Shown: piece after piece, positions 7,568 to 12,185 of the stretch | How positions within the stretch are numbered: position 1 is the stretch's first letter | How the letters are laid out: each line of letters starts with the position of its first letter | Source: Limnohabitans sp. | Lineage (GTDB): Bacteria; Pseudomonadota; Gammaproteobacteria; Burkholderiales; Burkholderiaceae_C | Reading direction: 5' to 3' | Assembly (NCBI GenBank): GCA_009693225.1 | Contig: SHXP01000048.1 | Location: 1 to 12,185 of the forward strand | DNA: 12,185 nt | Translations under genes and position numbers: made by a program | Notes under the pieces: generated by a model | What the model saw: the letters and a program-made list of their open reading frames with translations, nothing else | What the model was told of the DNA's origin: nothing | Database searches by the model: none

Positions 7568-8178
7568 AAGCCGCGAAAATCATTCATCCAAAAGGTCTGG
7601 CGCTGCCGACCGTATTGGCACTGTCCATGCTCAGCAGTGTGCTGCTGCTGGCTTGCTGGCGCAATATCGCTTTGTCGCAGGGGTGGAGTCGCAGCAGTGT
7701 CGAGCGCTGGCAATTGCGGCAGGCCGCCTTATCAGCCATATGCCGCGCAGCCACGGCCATCTCATCGCCTCATGCGCGTGGCAATCCTGATACGCGCATT
7801 TCTTTTCCTGCAGATGCCGCGCAATGGGTTTAATGGCAGACACGCTTACCGTTCAACGGCTGTGCGCAAGGTATTTGCAGGCCGCTGCTGCATACGGGCA
7901 ACCTGCGCAGCGACTGGTTGAACCGCAAAACTGGCGCCATCAGTCTGCCTGATCAAGGCGGTCTGAATCTGCTGTACTGGGTCGAGGTACTGCCTGCATC
8001 AGCCAACGCGAACAATCCAGGCGTCAATTTCACTTACCGAATCACGGCGCTCGCGCAGGATCCGGCTAGAAACACTCAGGCCGCCTGGCAGGCGGTGTAG
8101 CAGCCCGTCGCCATGCCAGTCAGTGAAGGCGCGGTCCGCTTGGCGGATATGCAAAGCGTTCTGGAGTTGCAGCCATGA
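7564..8178 (+). pseudogene. pilX: pilX, minor pilin, interrupted by two in-frame stops
   Basis: A single frame of 205 codons begins MKAAKIIHPKGLALPTVLAL with a hydrophobic helix, the PilX-type N-terminus. It ends with YWVEVLPASANANNPGVNF, TYRITALAQDP and, finally, VRLADMQSVLELQP-stop, a normal PilX C-terminal half. The frame never shifts but contains TAA at 7831-7833 (between WV and WQTRLPF) and TAG at 8098-8100 (between WQAV and QPVAMPV). TAG looks like a mutated tryptophan codon and TAA could come from CAA. Only 89 residues can be made. The original stop overlaps the pilE start (ATGA at 8175-8178), so the two were translationally coupled with nothing between them. Confidence 0.87.
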
Positions 8179-8570
8179 CTTTGAGCCGTTCTCAACACGG
8201 ATTCAGCCTGCTTGAATTGATATGCGTGATGGCCATCATCGGTCTGTTCACAGCTTTTGCCATGCCGGTCTACCAGACGGCACAGGCACGCAGTCAACGC
8301 CAGTTGGCCAAGGTGGCTTTGATGAAGTCGGCGCAATGGCTGGAACAGGCAGCGACCAGTCAGGGAAGTTACCCGGACACCTTGCCCGAGGCGGTATGGC
8401 GCACGGCAGAATTACGCTATCGGCTCAGCATCAGCAGTCAGGGGCAGAGTTACCTGCTGACTGCGACTCCATTGGGCGCGCAAAGCGCAGACACTTGCGG
8501 CGCACTCACACTCAGTCATGCCGGACAAAGAGTTGCGCAAGGCGATGTCAGCAGTTGCTGGTCAAAATGA
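8175..8570 (+). CDS. pilE: Type IV pilin PilE-like minor pilin
   Basis: A 131-residue prepilin with an 8-9 residue basic leader, cleavage site HG^FSLLE with Glu at +5, and a hydrophobic helix (LICVMAIIGLFTAFAMP). It has the C-terminal pattern of short betaproteobacterial PilE proteins: YLLTATPLGAQSADTCGALT, then GQRVAQGDVSSCW, with two Cys likely forming the D-region disulfide. Residues SQWLEQ-like (SAQWLEQAATSQGSYP) are also typical. It is complete and apparently functional, in contrast to pilV, pilW and pilX just upstream. Its ATG overlaps the old pilX stop; with pilX now ending early, translational coupling may be lost. It could alternatively be the competence pilin class, which is similar in size. 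Confidence 0.87.
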   Translation: MTLSRSQHGFSLLELICVMAIIGLFTAFAMPVYQTAQARSQRQLAKVALMKSAQWLEQAATSQGSYPDTLPEAVWRTAELRYRLSISSQGQSYLLTATPLGAQSADTCGALTLSHAGQRVAQGDVSSCWSK

Positions 8571-8638
8571 TTGCCGCCAGGATTTTCTGTTCAGCTTGCC
8601 AATGAATACGACTGACCTGTACGTATGAATATGAACAT

Positions 8639-8691
8639 TGAAACCCGGCTTTATTGAGAGTCATAGATAAGTCTGCAAAGACCAGGTTTCA
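8639..8691. repeat. Imperfect inverted repeat in the gap after pilE
   Basis: TGAAACCCGG (8639-8648) and CCAGGTTTCA (8682-8691) form a 10-bp inverted repeat with one mismatch around a 33-base spacer. There is no T-run, so it is not a standard terminator. It lies 38 bases before the candidate promoter and may be a decayed terminator, an operator or chance. The rest of the gap 8571-8795 holds no gene that I can recognise. Confidence 0.3.
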
Positions 8692-8728
8692 GCAAGACTA
8701 TGGAGTGTCAGCAGCGCGTATTCCTGTA

Positions 8729-8757
8729 TTGCGACAAGGACTGAAATCATCTAGACT
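8729..8757 (+). promoter_or_regulatory. Candidate sigma70 promoter for the two exported-protein genes
   Basis: TTGCGA (8729-8734) and TAGACT (8752-8757) are separated by exactly 17 bases, followed by an A/T-rich stretch to the ribosome-binding site AGGAG at 8783-8787, 8 bases before the ATG at 8796. This is the best promoter-like match in the gap. Confidence 0.5.
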
Positions 8758-8795
8758 TTTATATTTTTAAGTTTAACTATTCAGGAGTTGCTTTC

Positions 8796-9287
8796 ATGTT
8801 CCGGATCTATCGGCATATTTCCCTTTTTCTTCTTTCCCTGGGTCTGTTATTCAGTATGAATGCCAAAGCTGCCGGTTCGGTGGAAATGCAAGTTGAATCC
8901 CTGATCCGCCAGGCACTGCAGGGCTACAACAACGCCATGGAAGCCGAAGATACCGCTGAATGGTTGAAATATTTTTCCGATAAGGCGTCCCGCCAAAGTC
9001 CGCTCGGAAATCAAAGCGGCAAAAAAGATTTTGCCGAATTTTTCAATGCCGAATTCAAAGCGTTCAAAGCAAAATTCGAGGTCAAGCAAATCATTGTTCA
9101 CGGACGCAACGCTGCGGTTGTTTTTACTTGGGATGCGCAGCACAAGGCCAGCGGTGATTTTCTCAAAGTCCCGATGGCTGCCATCTACGACATGGATTCC
9201 AGCGGGCGTTTTTCTTCCATCTCTTACTACTATGACACCGCCAAACTCGGCAAGTTCCGCAACGACATGGCTGGTTCCGGCAATTGA
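8796..9287 (+). CDS. Exported SnoaL/NTF2-like protein of unknown function
   Basis: A 163-residue protein with a clear Sec signal peptide: FRIYR, a hydrophobic core at about 8-20, and cleavage after NAKA near residue 25. The mature part fits the SnoaL/NTF2-like fold: an N-terminal helix with VESLIRQALQGYNNAMEAED, AEWLKYFSDKASRQSPLG, FAEFFNAEFKAFKAKFE, then strands carrying VHGRNAAVVFTWDAQHKASG and a final AIYDMDSSGRFSSISYYYD strand. That fold serves both enzymes and binding proteins, so no reaction is assigned. No Cys or metal motif is visible. It has a good AGGAG ribosome-binding site and its own candidate promoter, and is followed after 41 bases by another exported protein, so the pair is probably one operon. 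Confidence 0.8.
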   Translation: MFRIYRHISLFLLSLGLLFSMNAKAAGSVEMQVESLIRQALQGYNNAMEAEDTAEWLKYFSDKASRQSPLGNQSGKKDFAEFFNAEFKAFKAKFEVKQIIVHGRNAAVVFTWDAQHKASGDFLKVPMAAIYDMDSSGRFSSISYYYDTAKLGKFRNDMAGSGN

Positions 9288-9328
9288 TTCGCTGATTTCT
9301 CTCATCCATTCCAACAGGTTATTCACCC

Positions 9329-9790
9329 ATGAAATTACTATCTGAAACGGGACTGAGACGCATGGCTTTGTCCCTCACGCTGGTCGTGGCATGCCTGCCG
9401 ATGGCTCACGCACTAGAGGAAGAGCCTGCCTGCCCTTCTTACTTTGATGAGAGCCAATGCAAGTTTGAAAATGAAAGCCTCTCTTTGTTCATCAAGGGAC
9501 GCGATGCCTACGATCACGGCCGTGAAATTGGCGATCTGACTCAAGCCCGCGAAATCGGGTACCAGTTGGCAGCGCGCAAAAACAAAAACGGACGCGCCTT
9601 GCTGAAGATGATTTACATGGAGATCCGTATGGGCGGGCACAAAAACTACGTGCAAGCTTACGATTGGGTGCAGGAGGCCATGCAACGCAACGAAAGCTAT
9701 GCTCGACTGGATTTCAAGACAGTTCTGGACGCCATGAAAAAACGCATGACGCCTGAACAGCTCGCCGAGGTTCAGGCCAAATACCCGTAA
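9329..9790 (+). CDS. Small exported hypothetical protein
   Basis: I do not recognise this 153-residue protein. The N-terminus has a basic region (Lys2, Arg10, Arg11) and a hydrophobic core at 13-21. It could be cut by signal peptidase I after AHA (residue 28), or be a lipoprotein, because VVAC at 19-22 matches a loose lipobox. The mature part starts acidic with Cys35 and Cys44, spaced to form a disulfide. It is then mostly helical, with YVQAYDWVQEAMQRNESYA and MTPEQLAEVQAKYP, faintly like Sel1/TPR-type helical hairpins, though no clear repeat is present. The ATG at 9329 has only a weak ribosome-binding site; Met12 (9362) is an alternative start but would lose the basic residues. It lies 41 bases after the SnoaL-like gene and is followed by a strong terminator. 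Confidence 0.72.
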   Translation: MKLLSETGLRRMALSLTLVVACLPMAHALEEEPACPSYFDESQCKFENESLSLFIKGRDAYDHGREIGDLTQAREIGYQLAARKNKNGRALLKMIYMEIRMGGHKNYVQAYDWVQEAMQRNESYARLDFKTVLDAMKKRMTPEQLAEVQAKYP

Positions 9791-9835
9791 ACCAGGCTTG
9801 CAGCCATACCGCAAGTCGGTGAGCACAATAGAAAA

Positions 9836-9861
9836 GGGCCGCATCTGCGGCCCGTTTTTTT
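9836..9861 (+). terminator. Rho-independent terminator between convergent units
   Basis: GGGCCGC (9836-9842) pairs with GCGGCCC (9847-9853) around the loop ATCT, followed by G and seven T (9855-9861). It ends the exported-protein pair on the plus strand. On the minus strand the stem is followed by four T only (9835-9832), so it may also act, more weakly, for the cytochrome transcript that ends at 9876. Confidence 0.9.
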
Positions 9862-9875
9862 CTCGAAACACTTTT

Positions 9876-10250
9876 TTATTGCTTGAGCTTGATTACTGTT
9901 TTTACATAAATAGCCGTGAGATCGATTTTTTCTTCATCAATGATGCCCTTGAATGAAGGCATGCCTTTGGGTTGACGGCCATTGGTAATCACACCGGCCA
10001 CTTCTTCAGCGGTCAATTTGGTGACACGCAAATCAGCACCGTAACCGCCTTCATTTTGTCCGCCACGCCCGTCGGGCATGTGACAAGTTGTACAAAATCT
10101 GGTGAAAGTTTCCTTGCCACCCCCGCGAGGCACCACAATGACCGGGCGTTCTTCCTCTTGCGCAACTGCCGCGATGGGCAAACATGTAGCGATGACTGGC
10201 ACACACATGGCCAGGCCGCTCAGCAAATTTGATATCTGGACTTTCGTCAC
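9876..10250 (-). CDS. Periplasmic monoheme c-type cytochrome
   Basis: A 124-residue class I cytochrome c. The Sec signal peptide is cleaved after AVA near residue 30, the heme-binding motif C53-T-T-C56-H57 is in RFCTTCHMPDGRGG, and the probable sixth heme ligand is Met97 in KGMPSF. The C-terminal helix is DEEKIDLTAIYVKTVIK. The start codon is GTG (10250-10248), preceded by AAGG at a slightly long distance; no ATG would keep the signal peptide's basic start. It lies just downstream of a PQQ alcohol dehydrogenase on the same strand and is the natural candidate for its electron acceptor, as cytochrome cL/XoxG-type proteins are for methanol dehydrogenases, although it is shorter than those. A terminator separates the two genes, so its expression may be partly independent. 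Confidence 0.92.
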   Translation of the reverse strand: MTKVQISNLLSGLAMCVPVIATCLPIAAVAQEEERPVIVVPRGGGKETFTRFCTTCHMPDGRGGQNEGGYGADLRVTKLTAEEVAGVITNGRQPKGMPSFKGIIDEEKIDLTAIYVKTVIKLKQ

Positions 10251-10275
10251 TTCAATCTTACCTTTTTCTTCAGAA

Positions 10276-10289
10276 TGTATAAATATACA
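10276..10289. promoter_or_regulatory. Perfect A/T-rich palindrome upstream of the cytochrome gene
   Basis: TGTATA-AA-TATACA is a perfect 6-bp inverted repeat with a 2-bp spacer, 26 bases before the cytochrome GTG and just after the dehydrogenase terminator on the minus strand. On that strand it supplies a TATACA-like -10 element, so it may be part of a promoter for the cytochrome or an operator. It is A/T-rich enough that chance is possible. Confidence 0.35.
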
Positions 10290-10293
10290 AGTT

Positions 10294-10331
10294 AAAAAAA
10301 ATGCGGTCCGGTGCTGACACTAGACCGCATT
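10294..10331 (-). terminator. Rho-independent terminator after the PQQ dehydrogenase gene
   Basis: On the minus strand AATGCGGTC (10331-10323) pairs perfectly with GACCGCATT (10308-10300) around a 14-base loop and runs into eight T residues (10301-10294). It starts 14 bases after the dehydrogenase stop and lies before the cytochrome gene, so it should cut or reduce read-through between the two. Confidence 0.8.
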
Positions 10332-10344
10332 CATTCACAGCTGC

Positions 10345-12165
10345 TTAGGGCAGAGCGAACACATAGAGCATGTTGCTGGGAACCTGACTTTTGAGTTCAG
10401 GAGTAGCAGACACGAACCACTGGGGCCATGCGCCGCCAAGGCCGACTTCGATGGCAATGTATTGCTTGCCATCAGACATGAAGGACATGGGAGGTGCATT
10501 GATGGCAGAACCGGTTTCGAACTTCCACAGTTCTTCCAGGGTGTTGGCATCGTGTGCAACCACCTGGCCTTCAGCATAGCCCGAGAAAACCAGACCACCG
10601 GCGGTGGACAGCAGTCCGCCGAGTTGGGGGTGCTTGGTGTAGGCTTTCTTGGCGACCTTGCCGGTTGACACGTCAATGGCCGTGATACTTCCGCTGATAC
10701 GGCCGCAGTTCGGGTCATCGAAGGTGGTGAACGGTGCACCGCCAAGGAACAGTTGACGGTCTTTGGCATCAAATCCGACCTTGGCAACTTCCGCAAAAGC
10801 CTTGTTACAACCTTCAATGGTCGGGATGTAGTACATACCGGTTTGCGGGCTGTAAGTTGTCGGGGGCCAGTTTTTACCACCCATGTGTCCGGGTTCCAGC
10901 ACGCCTTCCACAGTGCCGCGACCAGTGGTAGCGGAACCACGTGAAGCTGCAGTGCCCTTCATATAAAGCTGGACATCAGACTTGGGGTCGTAGGCTTTGG
11001 GTTTGCACTTGGAATCCAGGCCACCGCTCCAGTTCAGCTTGTCAACGAACTGGGTTCCCCACAAGCATTCGCCGGTTTTGCGATCCAGCGCATAGGCATA
11101 GCCGTTGCGGTTGGCGTGCAAAGTAGTGCGAGTGAACTTGCCATTGACCTGAGTGTCGACGAATGTGTTTTCAGACACAGAGTCGTAGTCATACGGATCG
11201 TTGGGGGTGTGTTGGAAGCCCCATTTGATTTTGCCGGTGTCTGCATCCATCGCAATCGTGCTGTCTGTCCACAGGTTGTCGCCGGGACGGAAAGCGTTGT
11301 CCCAGTCGGGACCGGGGTTGGCTGTGCCCCAGACGATGAGGTTGAGCTCAGGGTCATAAGAGCCGGTCACCCAGGTGGAACCGCCGCCGGTTTTCCATGC
11401 GCCGTGGTTGTCTTTCCATGTTTCATGGCCAGGCTCGCCAGGGCCGGGAATGGTGTAGGTTCTCCAGCGGCGCTTGCCGGTTTTAATATCCAGCGCTTCG
11501 ATCCAGCCGCGTACACCGTATTCGGCACCAGCCATACCGGTGACAACCATGTCTTTGACGATCAAGGGTGCGTTGGTGATGACTTCTGATCGGCCGGGGT
11601 CAGCAACCTGAGCTTCCCAGACTTTAGTGCCGTCTGTCTTGTTCAGCGCAAGAATACGGCCGTCAATCACAGGGGAAATGACCAGGTTACCGGACAACAC
11701 TGCACCACGGTTGTTGATACCGCAGCAGGCCACGGTGGTGGAGTAGTCGGGATCAGCAGCGGGTTTGTACTGCCACACCATGCGCGGTACGCCGCCACGG
11801 GTGTCAAGTTTGGTGACATCGCCCCAACCGGTGGTCAGGTACAGGAAACCGTCTTCAGCCACAGGTGTGCCTTCCAGGCCGGAATACTGCCACTGTATAA
11901 CATCCTTGCCGCCGCCTTGAGTTCCGCCCATCGCCCAGGTGAAAGCCACACGCAGATTTTTGACGTTTTTGGTATTGATCTGGTCCATACCGGAGAAACG
12001 GTGGGCTTCCAAATTACCATGGTGATTAAGCCAGTTGCCAGGCTCTTTTTCGCTGTTGACCAGCCTGTCGGTGGTGACATCACCAGCACTCGCACCCAAG
12101 GACAGCATGACACTGGTCATGACTATCCCGAATGCAGCACTGAGTCGCCGTACGTTTTTTTTCAT
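10345..12165 (-). CDS. Periplasmic PQQ-dependent alcohol dehydrogenase (methanol/ethanol family)
   Basis: A 606-residue quinoprotein that should oxidise a primary alcohol to the aldehyde in the periplasm, passing electrons from PQQ to a cytochrome c. The signal peptide ends at GASA (residue 27). The eight-bladed propeller shows Cys147-Cys148 (the adjacent disulfide over PQQ) in ACCGINNRG. Metal ligands are Glu215 in GAEYGVRG and Asn283 in TANPGPDWD, with catalytic Asp326 in NDPYDYDSV. Trp265 (GGGSTWVTG) is the likely PQQ floor and Arg353 is in ANRNG. Asp328, two residues after the catalytic Asp, is the extra ligand of lanthanide-dependent enzymes (XoxF, PedH); calcium enzymes have Ala, Ser or Thr there. 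Tryptophan-docking-type repeats such as DIKTGKRRW and DADTGKIKW recur. There is no C-terminal heme domain, so it needs a separate cytochrome. A strong AGGGGA ribosome-binding site lies 7 bases before the ATG. It is not a close MxaF/XoxF match by eye, so I give no symbol. Confidence 0.95.
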   Translation of the reverse strand: MKKNVRRLSAAFGIVMTSVMLSLGASAGDVTTDRLVNSEKEPGNWLNHHGNLEAHRFSGMDQINTKNVKNLRVAFTWAMGGTQGGGKDVIQWQYSGLEGTPVAEDGFLYLTTGWGDVTKLDTRGGVPRMVWQYKPAADPDYSTTVACCGINNRGAVLSGNLVISPVIDGRILALNKTDGTKVWEAQVADPGRSEVITNAPLIVKDMVVTGMAGAEYGVRGWIEALDIKTGKRRWRTYTIPGPGEPGHETWKDNHGAWKTGGGSTWVTGSYDPELNLIVWGTANPGPDWDNAFRPGDNLWTDSTIAMDADTGKIKWGFQHTPNDPYDYDSVSENTFVDTQVNGKFTRTTLHANRNGYAYALDRKTGECLWGTQFVDKLNWSGGLDSKCKPKAYDPKSDVQLYMKGTAASRGSATTGRGTVEGVLEPGHMGGKNWPPTTYSPQTGMYYIPTIEGCNKAFAEVAKVGFDAKDRQLFLGGAPFTTFDDPNCGRISGSITAIDVSTGKVAKKAYTKHPQLGGLLSTAGGLVFSGYAEGQVVAHDANTLEELWKFETGSAINAPPMSFMSDGKQYIAIEVGLGGAWPQWFVSATPELKSQVPSNMLYVFALP

Positions 12166-12185
12166 TCGTCTTTCCCCTGAAAAAA

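Noticed and set aside
7384..7833. A 149-codon open frame covering the pilX start
   Set aside because: The first 60 codons are an out-of-frame reading of pilW; the real pilX start is the ATG at 7564 overlapping the pilW stop.
6607..8100. Programmed read-through or recoding of the stops in the pilin genes
   Set aside because: TGA, TAA and TAG are all involved together with indels and a deletion, and no recoding signal is visible; gene decay explains it better.
1..12185. CRISPR arrays, tRNA or rRNA genes, phage or defence modules
   Set aside because: I saw no regularly spaced repeats, no cloverleaf or rRNA segments and no such protein families in the window.

Overview
The window looks like a chromosomal segment of a betaproteobacterium of the order Burkholderiales, probably Comamonadaceae-like. 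This is inferred from the moderately high G+C, the protein sequences, and the gene order glyA-nrdR followed by a fimT-pilV-pilW-pilX-pilE minor-pilin cluster, which I recall from that group. No database search was possible.

Layout from left to right: (1) Positions 1-~143 hold the outer end of an IS30-family insertion sequence, with the transposase start reading out of the window on the minus strand. (2) A very large, alanine-rich DUF349 protein lies on the minus strand (215-3229). (3) Divergently, on the plus strand, come a membrane-anchored lytic transglycosylase, glyA (serine hydroxymethyltransferase) and nrdR (ribonucleotide reductase repressor), ended by a clear rho-independent terminator at 5906-5934. 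(4) A minor type IV pilin operon follows (about 5972-8570). Its outer genes fimT and pilE are intact, but its inner genes pilV, pilW and pilX are all broken, and pilY1, normally between pilX and pilE, is absent. (5) Beyond a 225-base gap with a plausible sigma70 promoter, two small genes encode exported proteins: a SnoaL/NTF2-like protein and an unrecognised protein. They end at a terminator. (6) On the minus strand, converging on these, are a periplasmic PQQ-dependent alcohol dehydrogenase and a small monoheme cytochrome c.

Functionally, glyA and nrdR concern one-carbon and deoxynucleotide metabolism and the lytic enzyme concerns murein turnover. The PQQ dehydrogenase and cytochrome form a plausible periplasmic alcohol-oxidation pair: the dehydrogenase reduces PQQ and the cytochrome takes the electrons. 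The dehydrogenase carries the Asp-Tyr-Asp motif associated with lanthanide rather than calcium use.

I see no clearly new multi-gene system. The strongest unusual signals are: the decaying minor-pilin operon, with five nonsense or frame lesions in pilV, pilW and pilX plus an internal pilV deletion and loss of pilY1; the terminator that sits on the apparent fimT start; the possible lanthanide dependence of the dehydrogenase; and the terminator between the dehydrogenase and its cytochrome.
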